Shown: positions 24,450 through 33,150 of the stretch, piece after piece
Layout: each line of letters begins with the position of its first letter
Numbering within the stretch: position 1 is the first letter of the stretch
Origin: an uncultured Rhizobiaceae group bacterium
GTDB lineage: Bacteria; Pseudomonadota; Alphaproteobacteria; Rhizobiales; Rhizobiaceae
Length of the DNA: 38,169 bases
Assembly (NCBI GenBank): GCA_938010435.1
Contig: CALLUS010000029.1
Coordinates: 1-38,169, forward strand
Direction of reading: 5' to 3'
Program-made: the position numbers and the translations under genes
Notes under the pieces: generated by a model
What the model saw: the letters and a program-made list of their open reading frames with translations, nothing else
The model's database searches: none
What the model was told of the DNA's origin: nothing

Positions 24450-25367
24450 CTATGCGACCTCGGTCACAGCGATTTCGGCCATTTTTAATATTGCTTCGCG
24501 TGAATCTGCCACCGCAATAAAGCGCGCGTTATGACAGAATTTTGCACCTTTCACCCCACACGCCTTTTCCAATTCACCGTCGGACAACCCTGCCCAAGAC
24601 GCTGGTAAATCCGCGCGTTGTTCGAAAGTCTCATCAGATAGTTTGATCCCGTTCAGCGTCCAATCTTCTCCACGCGGGTTCACCGTAAACAGGATATGGT
24701 CAGCGCCAGCTTTGTCCATTGCAGAACGGTACGGCATACCCATTGGCAACTCCAAAACCTTTGATGTGCCAGTTCTTTCAATTGCATCAGCAGCAATGCT
24801 TTGCGCCCGTGCCTTCGCCGCCGAATTATGGATACGCGCTTCGATAAAACTGCGTGCAATAGGCAGAGCTTTGAAAAACGCATCATCATTTGCTGTTGGC
24901 GAAGCATCATCAAATACAGGTTTCAAACTGCTCAGCAGCTCTGGCAAAGTCATCACAGATAACGGTCCCGCAACAGATGGTTCCATGGCACCGTTGTCCA
25001 TTAGATCGATGGGCAGCACAAATTTTGTATCGAATGATGCGTGGATCGATTCAATATCGTCCTGCGGCACATCCAGCGCTTCCAGATAGGCGCGTCCATA
25101 ATGCGTCCAGATCAAACCAAATGAACTGTAGGGCTGACCGTCTTTGCGCAATGGACCAGGGCGTTGGTGATGATCAAAGATTTGCGCTTCGGTATCATAA
25201 TCACCGCCCACATCATAAATAATTTTATCTGCCGCAGGTGTTGTCCAGTCGCGATCACGGGTGCGCAATAGTTCAGCTTCGGGATAAAGACGGGTCAGCA
25301 CGACGGACGACATCAACTCATCTGCGTGGAAACCACCGGAATGGGTGACAAGGTGGACGATAGACAT
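24450..25367 (-). CDS. MYG1 family protein (UPF0160, DHH-like phosphoesterase fold)
   Basis: The 305-residue protein carries the MYG1 signatures THSGGFHADE (residues 8-17) and YDVGGDYD followed by FDHHQ (Asp65, His66, His67), the metal-binding residues of a DHH-type site. Eukaryotic MYG1 is a 3'-5' RNA exonuclease; the bacterial role is unknown. The ATG at 25367 matches the family N-terminus (MSIVHLVTHSGGFH); codons further upstream encode a hydrophobic stretch without resemblance. It converges with the aminohydrolase gene and is monocistronic as far as can be seen. Confidence 0.88.
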   Translation of the reverse strand: MSIVHLVTHSGGFHADELMSSVVLTRLYPEAELLRTRDRDWTTPAADKIIYDVGGDYDTEAQIFDHHQRPGPLRKDGQPYSSFGLIWTHYGRAYLEALDVPQDDIESIHASFDTKFVLPIDLMDNGAMEPSVAGPLSVMTLPELLSSLKPVFDDASPTANDDAFFKALPIARSFIEARIHNSAAKARAQSIAADAIERTGTSKVLELPMGMPYRSAMDKAGADHILFTVNPRGEDWTLNGIKLSDETFEQRADLPASWAGLSDGELEKACGVKGAKFCHNARFIAVADSREAILKMAEIAVTEVA

Positions 25368-25478
25368 AAGAAAAATCCAAAAGGCAATAACAGCAAATTG
25401 ACTTGTGCAACGCAGCAAATCGTTTCAAAGACACGTCTTCACAGCGAATGATGTTCAAATCAATAGCTTGTATTGAAG

Positions 25479-25496
25479 TGGTCCAATTTAGGACCA
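25479..25496. terminator. Stem-loop between the polyol operon and the MYG1 gene
   Basis: TGGTCC and GGACCA form a perfect 6-bp stem with a 6-nt loop, 37 nt beyond the fructokinase stop. No T-run follows on either strand, so intrinsic termination is doubtful. Confidence 0.3.
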
Positions 25497-25532
25497 TCTA
25501 ACCTAAACAAAAGAGACTTAATGTTTAAGGTT

Positions 25533-26456
25533 TCAGACCATGTCTTTCAACAAAGGCGGGTTCGCTCCATCACGGGATGCTGTTATAGCTGCTGCCCTGT
25601 TTGCGTATAAGAGTGCGGTTTGAACGATTGGCTCGTCCAATGACCCGAGAACCGCTTTCTCCAAACTGCCCTGCTGGTTCAACGATGCGAGAAACCCAGC
25701 ACTGAATGTGTCGCCCGCGCCAACTGTGTCCGCGACTTTTATTTTGATGGCATCAGCTTTCACAACACCCGATTTCAAATGCGTTTCTGAGCCGTCGCCA
25801 CCGCGACTTAAAAGAACGATAGAAGCTCCCTCACCCAGCCATTTTTGGATTGCTTTATCGTGATCGCAGTCGGGTTCAATCCAACTCAAATCTTCATCAG
25901 ACACTTTCACAATGTCGCTGCGGGCAATCATACGGCGAACACGGGCACGGTGTTGGTCTTCGTTTTCAATAAAATTGGGACGAATATTGGGATCGATGTA
26001 GATGATATGATCGTCTGCGTTTTCGAGCAGCAAGTTTTCATAAGCACTGCCACATGGTTCCGGAATAAGACTAATCCCACCGAACAACAGTGTAGAGACT
26101 GATTTTGGAACATCGGGCATATCAGTTGTTTCAACCATACGACCTGCAGAACCATCATCGTAGAAGGTATATGTGGCATTGCCATCGCTGAGATCTACAA
26201 CAGCAAGTGTTGTAGGGCGGCCAGACCGAACGCAAAGACTATGATCAACAGACGCTTCTTCAAGGTTGGCGATTAGTGTGCGGCCAAACCCGTCTGTGGA
26301 AACACCAGATAGAAAACCGACAGACTGTTCCAACCTTCCAAGCGCAATGGCTGTGTTGAATACGGAACCACCGGTCACAGGCCGCAAGACATGTTCACCC
26401 GCGCCATTCGTGTCAGGCAACATGTCCATCAAGGCTTCGCCGCAACATAAAATCAT
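25533..26456 (-). CDS. Fructokinase / PfkB-family carbohydrate kinase
   Basis: The 307-residue protein is a ribokinase (PfkB) family sugar kinase. The N-terminal MILCCGEALMDMLPD and GGSVFNTAIALGRL match the sugar-binding motif, and DTVGAGDTFSAGFLASL is the second signature with the catalytic Asp of GAGD. As last gene of a sorbitol/mannitol operon, after two dehydrogenases that both yield D-fructose, it most likely makes fructose phosphate. The start at 26456 fits the family N-terminus; a frame extension to 26504 is unsupported. Gap to mtlK is 64 nt. Confidence 0.88.
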   Translation of the reverse strand: MILCCGEALMDMLPDTNGAGEHVLRPVTGGSVFNTAIALGRLEQSVGFLSGVSTDGFGRTLIANLEEASVDHSLCVRSGRPTTLAVVDLSDGNATYTFYDDGSAGRMVETTDMPDVPKSVSTLLFGGISLIPEPCGSAYENLLLENADDHIIYIDPNIRPNFIENEDQHRARVRRMIARSDIVKVSDEDLSWIEPDCDHDKAIQKWLGEGASIVLLSRGGDGSETHLKSGVVKADAIKIKVADTVGAGDTFSAGFLASLNQQGSLEKAVLGSLDEPIVQTALLYANRAAAITASRDGANPPLLKDMV

Positions 26457-26520
26457 AGTCAATTCCGATTCAATTGTCTCAAGCGACCTGTACTGCTGCC
26501 GCATTTGCTATGGTCCTGAA

Positions 26521-27987
26521 CTATCCGTTCAAATAAGCCTTAAGGGCTTTTTCTGTTCCGTCTGCCCAGATTAAACTTAACCAATGAGAAAAGCTTTCCT
26601 TAAAACGCATGTTGGAAGCAAGATCACCGTAAAGGTTGTCTTGATCCAACCAAGCTTGCGGTTCAATTCGAGCCGCTTTGGCGGCTTTAGTCAGATTGCC
26701 CCAAATAGGATCATTTGGTTCAATTATTGATCCATCTTCACGGGTGCCCTCGCACATTCTGGCCCAAATAGCTTCACTCAAAGCTAACCCTTTAATGCCT
26801 TCTTTTGTTTCCAATGCATCTCGTAACACGGGTAAAAGAAAGCCTGTGTGACGGGAAGAACCGTCAAAGGCCACACGTCGCACAGTATCGATAATGTCAG
26901 GGTTCGAAAACCGGTCAACGACAAGATCTACATAATCGGAGGGAGTCACATCAGGCACAGGATGAACGTGTGGCACGATCTCGTCTTCAGCAACTTTGCG
27001 ATAGAATGCGCTTATCAACGGATACTCCATGCAACCAGAGATCAATTCCACGGAGAGAACTTCACCAGCATTGGCAACAATCTGGTGGCCGCCATTTAAA
27101 ATGCGAATCTTCATGGCTTCGTAGGTGTGAACATCATCGGAGAACGTCACACCCACTTTATCCCAATCGGGACGTCCGGCACAAAACTTATCTTCGATCA
27201 CCCATTGGCGGAAATTTTCGTGTGTTACCGGCACAGTATCATCAATGCCAAAACCAGTTGCCAGTGCGATTTCCTTTTGCCCTGTGGCAGGCACAATGCA
27301 ATCCACCATCGAGTTGGGGAATGTGCAATTTTCTTCAATCCATTTAGCCAAGTCCGGATCAGTCAAATGCGCGAGGGACACAACTGTTTGTCGGCACAAA
27401 TCGCCATTGCCTTGAAGATTATCACAACTCTGAACTGTGAACGGATCAATACCTCCGTGGCGGCGTTGCTTTAATGCTGCGATGATCGCGCCAAACGCGG
27501 TTCGAGGTATATCGGGATTCGCAACGTCATATTTAATATCGTCGTGACGATTGTCGAACCCTTTGGATACCGGATCAATGTAATAGCCACTTTCTGTAAC
27601 CGTCAGTGACACAATACGGATTGCCGGATCAGCCATGCGTGTGATCAAGGGCTTATTCCCCTCTTCAATCGGCACATAGTCAATCATCGACCCAATCACT
27701 TCGGCAGAACGTCCCTTCGGGTCCAATTCAATCAGAGTCGTCAGATAGTCTTGCTCTGCCATTTTAAGACGTTGGGTTTCGTCGTAAGGGCGGACGCCTG
27801 CGCCGATAATCGCCCAATCGTGCGACTGCCCCTGTTGCATCAAACGATGAAGATACCAAGCTTGATGGGCGCGATGAAAATTACCAAGCCCAATGTGAAT
27901 AATTCCCGGCGTTAAGCCACCACGATCATAATTCGGACGTTTGATGTCATCCGGCAATTCTTGGAGCGTTTTGTTGGACAGTTTCAT
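26521..27987 (-). CDS. mtlK: Mannitol 2-dehydrogenase
   Basis: The 488-residue enzyme is a long-chain polyol dehydrogenase that oxidises D-mannitol (often also D-arabinitol or sorbitol) to the ketose with NAD. The N-terminal nucleotide-binding part has GIIHIGLGNFHRAHQAWYLH and the catalytic Lys-Asn-His set is Lys293, Asn298 and His301 in MKIRILNGGH. The length is typical. The ATG starts 1 nt after the smoS stop, so translation is coupled. It sits in the same place as in the Rhodobacter sphaeroides polyol operon (smoS-mtlK). Confidence 0.95.
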   Translation of the reverse strand: MKLSNKTLQELPDDIKRPNYDRGGLTPGIIHIGLGNFHRAHQAWYLHRLMQQGQSHDWAIIGAGVRPYDETQRLKMAEQDYLTTLIELDPKGRSAEVIGSMIDYVPIEEGNKPLITRMADPAIRIVSLTVTESGYYIDPVSKGFDNRHDDIKYDVANPDIPRTAFGAIIAALKQRRHGGIDPFTVQSCDNLQGNGDLCRQTVVSLAHLTDPDLAKWIEENCTFPNSMVDCIVPATGQKEIALATGFGIDDTVPVTHENFRQWVIEDKFCAGRPDWDKVGVTFSDDVHTYEAMKIRILNGGHQIVANAGEVLSVELISGCMEYPLISAFYRKVAEDEIVPHVHPVPDVTPSDYVDLVVDRFSNPDIIDTVRRVAFDGSSRHTGFLLPVLRDALETKEGIKGLALSEAIWARMCEGTREDGSIIEPNDPIWGNLTKAAKAARIEPQAWLDQDNLYGDLASNMRFKESFSHWLSLIWADGTEKALKAYLNG

Positions 27988-27988
27988 A

Positions 27989-28762
27989 TCAACTCATCCA
28001 TTGCCCGCCGTCGACATTATATGTCTGGGACAGGATGTAATCAGATTCGGTAGACGCTAGGAAAACCGCCATGCCCGCGAGGTCTTCAGGCACTGCAAAG
28101 CGACCAGCAGGCACGTTCGCTTCCACTTCAACTTTTTTCTCACCCGGCTTTTTGCCTTCCAGCTTGGCGAACAGTGAATCCACATGTTTCCAGTGATCTC
28201 CGTCCACAACACCCGGGGCGATTGCGTTAACATTGATCCCATGTTTGATGAGATTCAGACCAGCGGATTGGGTCATGGAAATCACGGCTGCTTTGGTAGA
28301 ACAATAAACCAAAACTAAGCTTTCTCCACGACGCCCTGCTTGCGAAGCCATATTGATAATTTTGCCGCCATGCCCTTGCGCGATCATTTGTTTGGCAGCA
28401 GCCTGCATGGCGAAAAGTGTGCCAGCTACATTGACAGAATAGAGGCTGTCATAGCTTTCGCGAGTAATATCAACCGTTTCTGCCGCATCAAAAAGAGCGG
28501 CATTGTTGATAAGAATGTCCAGTTTTCCCGTCTTCAAAATCACGGCTTCAATCGCAGCATCGATGCTGTCTTGCTGGCTTACATCGATATTGACGGCATA
28601 GGCTGCACCACCGAGTTCGGCAGCTGTTTGTTCAGCTGCGGCCAGATTAATATCAGCAACCGCGACTGTGGCACCCTCGCGAATATATGCTTCCGCGAAA
28701 CCACGACCAATGCCTTGTGCCGCACCTGTAATCAGAGCAGATTTTCCGTCCAGTCTGCTCAT
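27989..28762 (-). CDS. smoS: Sorbitol dehydrogenase (short-chain dehydrogenase)
   Basis: The 257-residue SDR enzyme oxidises D-sorbitol to D-fructose, and in homologues also galactitol or L-iditol. The NAD motif TGAAQGIG is at residues 12-19, NNAA at 86-89, the catalytic Ser140 in NMAS, and Tyr153/Lys157 in VYCSTKAA. The product and position agree with smoS of R. sphaeroides. Its ATG shares one base with the smoK stop (TGATG), a coupling arrangement. Confidence 0.95.
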   Translation of the reverse strand: MSRLDGKSALITGAAQGIGRGFAEAYIREGATVAVADINLAAAEQTAAELGGAAYAVNIDVSQQDSIDAAIEAVILKTGKLDILINNAALFDAAETVDITRESYDSLYSVNVAGTLFAMQAAAKQMIAQGHGGKIINMASQAGRRGESLVLVYCSTKAAVISMTQSAGLNLIKHGINVNAIAPGVVDGDHWKHVDSLFAKLEGKKPGEKKVEVEANVPAGRFAVPEDLAGMAVFLASTESDYILSQTYNVDGGQWMS

Positions 28763-29769
28763 CAGATGCGCAGTCCGGCATCATCAAACTTATGAATCTG
28801 AGATTTATCAGGTGACAAATAGACTGTGTCTCCATGCTTCACAGCTACATCACCAGCGGCTCTCACAGTCATCGGGTCACAGCCCTCTACACCATGAATG
28901 TGAATGAAAGTGTCAGACCCCAAATGTTCTGCAACTCCCACAGTGCCTTTCCAAGCACCCTTCACGGATTTGGTTGAGACTTTGATGTGTTCCGGACGAA
29001 TACCGATTGTATGAGCTTTGTGCTTCTTTGCTTCAGCACCTTCCAACAAATTCATTTTCGGTGAGCCGATAAACCCGGCCACAAATTTGTTGCGCGGTGT
29101 ATGATAAAGCTCCAGCGGAGTGCCAACCTGTTCGATTACGCCACCTTGCAACACCACAATTCTGTCAGCCATTGTCATGGCTTCCACTTGATCGTGGGTT
29201 ACATAAATCATGGTTGTCTTCAAACGTTTGTGCATCTCGCTGATTTCAAGACGCATGCCCACACGCAACGCTGCGTCTAGGTTTGACAATGGTTCATCGA
29301 ACAAAAATGCGGAAGGTTCACGAACAATAGCACGACCAATGGCAACACGTTGACGTTGACCACCAGAGAGTTGTCCCGGTTTGCGGTCCAGATAGTCGGT
29401 CAGGTTCAGTGATTTAGCGGCAGCTTCAATTTTCTCATCCTGCTCAGCCTGTGACATACCTGCCATTCGCATTGGAAACGCAATGTTCTTGCGCACGGTC
29501 ATGTGCGGGTAGAGCGCGTAAGATTGGAATACCATCGCGAGGCCACGTTTGGATGGTGGTACTTCGGTAACATCTTCACCGTCGATCAGAACCTTGCCTG
29601 CAGTCGTGTCTTCAAGGCCCGCAATCAAACGCAAGAGTGTGGACTTGCCGCAACCTGAAGGCCCAACAAATACAGCGAACTCACCTTCTTCAATGGTCAA
29701 GTTCAACGGTGGGATAACTTCGGTGTCACCGAATTTTTTCACCACATTTTCAAGTACAATCTGTCCCAT
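28762..29769 (-). CDS. smoK: Polyol ABC transporter ATP-binding protein
   Basis: The 335-residue cytoplasmic ATPase is of the MalK/UgpC type. Walker [10 protein letters not shown] is at residues 36-44, the signature LSGGQRQR near 134, the Walker [12 protein letters not shown] shortly after, and the H-loop [11 protein letters not shown] after that. A C-terminal regulatory OB-fold (TOBE) domain follows from about residue 240 (GIRPEHIKV). It energises import of sorbitol/mannitol by SmoE-SmoF-SmoG. It follows smoG by 9 nt and overlaps smoS by one base. Confidence 0.95.
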   Translation of the reverse strand: MGQIVLENVVKKFGDTEVIPPLNLTIEEGEFAVFVGPSGCGKSTLLRLIAGLEDTTAGKVLIDGEDVTEVPPSKRGLAMVFQSYALYPHMTVRKNIAFPMRMAGMSQAEQDEKIEAAAKSLNLTDYLDRKPGQLSGGQRQRVAIGRAIVREPSAFLFDEPLSNLDAALRVGMRLEISEMHKRLKTTMIYVTHDQVEAMTMADRIVVLQGGVIEQVGTPLELYHTPRNKFVAGFIGSPKMNLLEGAEAKKHKAHTIGIRPEHIKVSTKSVKGAWKGTVGVAEHLGSDTFIHIHGVEGCDPMTVRAAGDVAVKHGDTVYLSPDKSQIHKFDDAGLRI

Positions 29770-29778
29770 GGGTCTTCC

Positions 29779-30612
29779 TTATTTCACAGCGCCGAAGGTC
29801 AAACCTTGGACCAATTGTTTTTGACAGAACCAACCGAGCACAACGATGGGCCCAACGGCAGCCGCAGACACAGCCGACAGACGACCGAAGAACAGCCCCT
29901 CCGGCGCGCGGTTTCCCTCGATCAGTTTGGACAATGTTGCAGCGTCAGTCGTTGTGAGGCGCACCGTCCAGTAAGCTTCGTTCCAACAGAAGATGAAGCA
30001 TAAGAGCGCAGTTGACGCGATGCCACCCCATGCCAACGGAATGAGAATTTCTTTAATCTCACCCCAAGTGTTCACACCGTCCATTTGTCCCGCTTCGATG
30101 ATGTCTTTTGGGATCTCTTTGAAATAAGTGAAGAGCATCCAAACAACGATCGGCAGATTGATAAGCGCCAGCACAAGTACGATGACAAAATGGGTGTCGA
30201 AAATACCTGCTCCCTTAGCCAAAAATGTCATGGGATAAAGCACAGCCGCGGCGGGCAACATCTTCGTGGACAGCATCCACATCAAAATATCTTTGGTGTG
30301 GCGGGCCGGATTGAACGCCATCGCATAAGCAGCCGGAATGCCAACAAATAAAGCGACTGCAGTGGCCAGAACCGAAGTGATGACCGAGTTTGTCGCAAAG
30401 CGCCAATAGTCATAATTTTCAGTCATGTTTAAATAATTATCGAGTGTCGGTGTGAAGAAAAACAGGAATTCCGGCTTCACCGCATCGGCATCTGTTTTGA
30501 AACTGGTAAACACCAACCAAAAGATTGGGAAAAAGAAAACCATCGCCACAACCCACGCAAGGATTGGTCGACCAAAAATTCCAAATTTCGAGTTTTGAGC
30601 AACAATAGCCAT
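29779..30612 (-). CDS. smoG: Polyol ABC transporter permease (MalG type)
   Basis: The 277-residue inner-membrane protein has six hydrophobic segments. The EAA loop that docks on the ATPase is EAGQMDGVNTWGEIKEILIPL near residue 185. The length and the C-terminal end are those of MalG-type permeases. It lies 11 nt after smoF and 9 nt before smoK in the polyol operon and pairs with SmoF. Confidence 0.95.
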   Translation of the reverse strand: MAIVAQNSKFGIFGRPILAWVVAMVFFFPIFWLVFTSFKTDADAVKPEFLFFFTPTLDNYLNMTENYDYWRFATNSVITSVLATAVALFVGIPAAYAMAFNPARHTKDILMWMLSTKMLPAAAVLYPMTFLAKGAGIFDTHFVIVLVLALINLPIVVWMLFTYFKEIPKDIIEAGQMDGVNTWGEIKEILIPLAWGGIASTALLCFIFCWNEAYWTVRLTTTDAATLSKLIEGNRAPEGLFFGRLSAVSAAAVGPIVVLGWFCQKQLVQGLTFGAVK

Positions 30613-30623
30613 GGTGTTGTTCC

Positions 30624-31562
30624 CTACTCCATCAACGTCTTGCCAACAGCCCGCAACAAGAAAATTGCAACAATGTTGGCGAGGATAACTGCGAAAATTC
30701 CGGTAGCGCTGGCTGCGCCGATGTTGTTGTTGGCGAATTCACCAATCAGGTAAGGCAAGTTCTTATTGCCATTGCCTCTACTCACAATCTCAATCTCTGC
30801 ATAAAGTGAGAGATGGAAGATTGCTTGAATCATCACCACAATTGCAATTGGACGTGCCAAATGCGGCAGAGTGAGAAAACGGAATTGCGACCACTTGCCG
30901 GCACCGTCCAGAATTGCAGCTTCTTTTTGTTGCTCGTCTTCTGATTGCAGCGAGGTCATGAAGATCAACACCGCAAACGGCGTCCATTGCCACGTCACCA
31001 TCATGATCACAGCATAGGCCGCTGTTTGCGTCGCGCGAAACGAAATCGGTTCAAACTTCGGCCATAAAGAGAAAAACCAACCGACGGCAGGCGCGTCATG
31101 CAGCGAAGCAATAACGCCATTGATACCTTCAATCGCTAAGCCGTTCAGGCCCAGAACCGGGTCGAGGATCATGTTGATCCACAAAACAGCGTTCACCGCA
31201 GGCATGATAAAGAAAGGGGAGATCAGCAAGACCCGAACGATCCCCTGACCCGGGAAAGTCTTGTTGATTAACACGGCGATTAAAACGCCAAAAATAACGG
31301 TGAGGAAGAGAATGCTTCCAACGATAAACAAACTGTTTTGTACTGCGAACCAAAAATCTTTGGAATTCAGAACAAATTCATAATTGCCGAAGCCACGCCA
31401 ATTGCTAAACGAAGGCGATGTCCATTCCGGGCGATTGAGACTGTTGAGAACATAGCGGATGAACGAGAAAAACAGCGTCATCGCCAAAGGTACGATCATC
31501 CAAAACAACAACAGAATAACCGCTGGCGCCTGAAGTAAACGAGGTAGTTTCCTGCTGGACAT
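30624..31562 (-). CDS. smoF: Polyol ABC transporter permease (MalF type)
   Basis: The 312-residue inner-membrane protein has six main hydrophobic segments and the EAA loop KEAAILDGAGKWSQFRFLTLP in the third quarter. It is the partner permease of SmoG. It is separated from smoE by a 172-nt spacer that carries two hairpins; otherwise the operon is tightly packed. Confidence 0.95.
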   Translation of the reverse strand: MSSRKLPRLLQAPAVILLLFWMIVPLAMTLFFSFIRYVLNSLNRPEWTSPSFSNWRGFGNYEFVLNSKDFWFAVQNSLFIVGSILFLTVIFGVLIAVLINKTFPGQGIVRVLLISPFFIMPAVNAVLWINMILDPVLGLNGLAIEGINGVIASLHDAPAVGWFFSLWPKFEPISFRATQTAAYAVIMMVTWQWTPFAVLIFMTSLQSEDEQQKEAAILDGAGKWSQFRFLTLPHLARPIAIVVMIQAIFHLSLYAEIEIVSRGNGNKNLPYLIGEFANNNIGAASATGIFAVILANIVAIFLLRAVGKTLME

Positions 31563-31647
31563 GACCTGATTTCCCCTTAGAGACGAAAACTTCGCTAAGC
31601 GCTTTGCAATGAGATCTCAAATTTAAGATGCGTTGTTTACACAAGCA

Positions 31648-31673
31648 TTCGCAATAATACGGGTGATTGCGAA
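31648..31673. repeat. Hairpin 2 in the smoE-smoF spacer
   Basis: TTCGCAAT and ATTGCGAA form a perfect 8-bp inverted repeat with a 10-nt loop. It is the second hairpin met after smoE on the minus-strand transcript. Together with the hairpin at 31692-31719 it would protect or attenuate the mRNA between the binding-protein gene and the permease genes. Confidence 0.55.
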
Positions 31674-31691
31674 AACGACGTCTTAGAGTGG

Positions 31692-31719
31692 GAAAGTCCG
31701 GCATAAATGCCGGACTTTC
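31692..31719. terminator. Strong hairpin directly after smoE
   Basis: A perfect 12-bp stem (arms GAAAGTCCGGCA and TGCCGGACTTTC) with a 4-nt loop begins 15 nt after the smoE stop codon. No T-tract follows on the minus strand, so it is better read as an mRNA-stabilising or partial-termination element than as a full terminator. Confidence 0.65.
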
Positions 31720-31734
31720 TTGTTACTTAGCGTA

Positions 31735-33048
31735 CTAGTAGTAGCCAGCTTCTTTCATGATTGCGTCCGCAGCCGCTTGGGAAGCTTTCAAAGCTTCATC
31801 AATTGACTTCGCGCCGGAAAGAGCAGCAGCCATTTCTTGAGCAACAGCGCTACCTACTTCCGGAAATTCCGGAATAGCAGCAAACTGAACACCTACATAA
31901 GGTTTGATGTCTGTTGCAGCTGGTGCAGCAGAGTCAATTGCTGCCATCTCGGCTGCTGCGAAAGGCGCAGCGGCTTTGAATTCAGCAGACGCATAAGTTG
32001 ACGCGCGCGTACCTGTTGGAACACTGCCCCAACCGAAGTCCGGGTGAGCAGCAACAGCTTGGATGTAAGCTTTTGAAGTAGACCATTCGATGAACTTCTT
32101 AGCTTCTACAGTCTTTTCTGTTCCAGTAGGAACAGCCATAGCCCAAGCCCAAAGCCAGTTCGCACCTACCGGGTTACCAGCATTTGGAGACTGTGCGTAA
32201 GCAACGCCAGGAACTTTCAAGAAAGATGCAGCAATCGTTGCATCGATCCACATGCCACATTTGCCTTCGTTATAAAGCGCAAGGATTTCGTTGAAGGAGT
32301 TACCTTCTGATCCTGGAGGGCCATATTTACCGAGCAAGTTAACATACGCGGTGATTGCAGCTTTCCACTGAGGAGAGTCGATAGTTGGTTTGAAACCTTT
32401 GTCGAACCAAGCACCACCAAATGAATTCACCATAGTTGTGATGAACGCCATGTTGTCGCCCCAACCTGGCTTACCGCGCAAACATGCACCGTAAACACCA
32501 GCGTCCGGCTTGTGCATTGCTGCAGCAGCTTTTGTGATATTGTCCCAGCTGTCGTTGTCTTTGATTGCAACACCAGCAGCGTCAGCAAGGTCTTTACGGT
32601 ACATGACCATTGAAGACTCACCGTAGAATGGAGCAGCATAGAGCGTGCCATTGTAAGACAGACCATTGCGCATTGCCGGCAAAATATCGTCTACATCGTA
32701 TTCTGCACCGAAGTTCAGTGGCTCAATCCAGCCTGCTTTACCCCAGATTGGAGCTTCCTGCATGCCGATATTGATGATGTCATATTGGCCTCCGCCCGTG
32801 GCAGTGTCTGACGTTACTTGCTCGCGCAAAACGCCTTCTTCCAAAGAAACCCAGTTCAACTTAACACCAGTTTCTTTGGTGTAAGCTTCAGCAACTTTCT
32901 TCATGTTTTCCATGTGACCGTTGTTCACGATCGCGATTGTCAGTGATTTGGCATGTCCGTCTGCGAATGCAGAGGTAGCGCTAAGCGCCATTACAGAACC
33001 GGCTACGATTCCGAGAGCTGATTTGGAAATCATTTTTCCGAGTTTCAT
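31735..33048 (-). CDS. smoE: Sorbitol/mannitol ABC transporter substrate-binding protein
   Basis: The 437-residue periplasmic receptor has a clear Sec signal (MKLGKMISKSALGIVAG, hydrophobic core, SAFA|D near residue 29). The family-1 extracellular solute-binding fold follows, ending with the helical region QAAADAIMKEAGYY. It matches the polyol-binding group (YDIINIGMQEAPIWGKAGWIEPL; FYGESSMVMYRKDLADAAG). The start at 33048 has a very strong ribosome binding site (GGAGG, 7-8 nt upstream). It is the first structural gene of the operon, with its own promoter behind the LacI-type gene. Confidence 0.95.
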   Translation of the reverse strand: MKLGKMISKSALGIVAGSVMALSATSAFADGHAKSLTIAIVNNGHMENMKKVAEAYTKETGVKLNWVSLEEGVLREQVTSDTATGGGQYDIINIGMQEAPIWGKAGWIEPLNFGAEYDVDDILPAMRNGLSYNGTLYAAPFYGESSMVMYRKDLADAAGVAIKDNDSWDNITKAAAAMHKPDAGVYGACLRGKPGWGDNMAFITTMVNSFGGAWFDKGFKPTIDSPQWKAAITAYVNLLGKYGPPGSEGNSFNEILALYNEGKCGMWIDATIAASFLKVPGVAYAQSPNAGNPVGANWLWAWAMAVPTGTEKTVEAKKFIEWSTSKAYIQAVAAHPDFGWGSVPTGTRASTYASAEFKAAAPFAAAEMAAIDSAAPAATDIKPYVGVQFAAIPEFPEVGSAVAQEMAAALSGAKSIDEALKASQAAADAIMKEAGYY

Positions 33049-33080
33049 CGTGATTCCTCCCTGGGGTAAGATGAACCCAA

Positions 33081-33110
33081 AAAATAAGTCACTTTCGCAG
33101 CTTGAGTCAA
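33081..33110 (-). promoter_or_regulatory. Predicted smoE promoter
   Basis: On the minus strand TTGACT (plus 33105-33110) and TATTTT (plus 33081-33086) are 18 nt apart, giving a leader of about 26 nt before the smoE ATG. The palindrome at 33114-33137 lies 3 nt upstream of the -35 box. Confidence 0.58.
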
Positions 33111-33113
33111 CAT

Positions 33114-33137
33114 GAAACTTTACCCCTGTAAAATTTC
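33114..33137. promoter_or_regulatory. Candidate LacI-family operator of the polyol operon
   Basis: Arms GAAACTTTAC and GTAAAATTTC are complementary at 9 of 10 positions around a 4-nt centre (CCCT). The site lies between the end of the LacI-type gene and the smoE promoter, 3 nt from the -35 box. The AT-rich arms and lack of a T-run make a terminator for the upstream gene less likely. Confidence 0.6.
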
Positions 33138-33150
33138 TTTGCATTGAGCC

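Noticed and set aside
25479-25496. Hairpin read as the strong terminator of the polyol operon
   Set aside because: Only a 6-bp stem and no T-tract on either strand; listed at low confidence.
33114-33137. Palindrome read as a terminator of the LacI-type gene
   Set aside because: Its stem is mostly A-T, no T-run follows on the minus strand, and it sits against a good promoter; an operator is more likely, though not proven.
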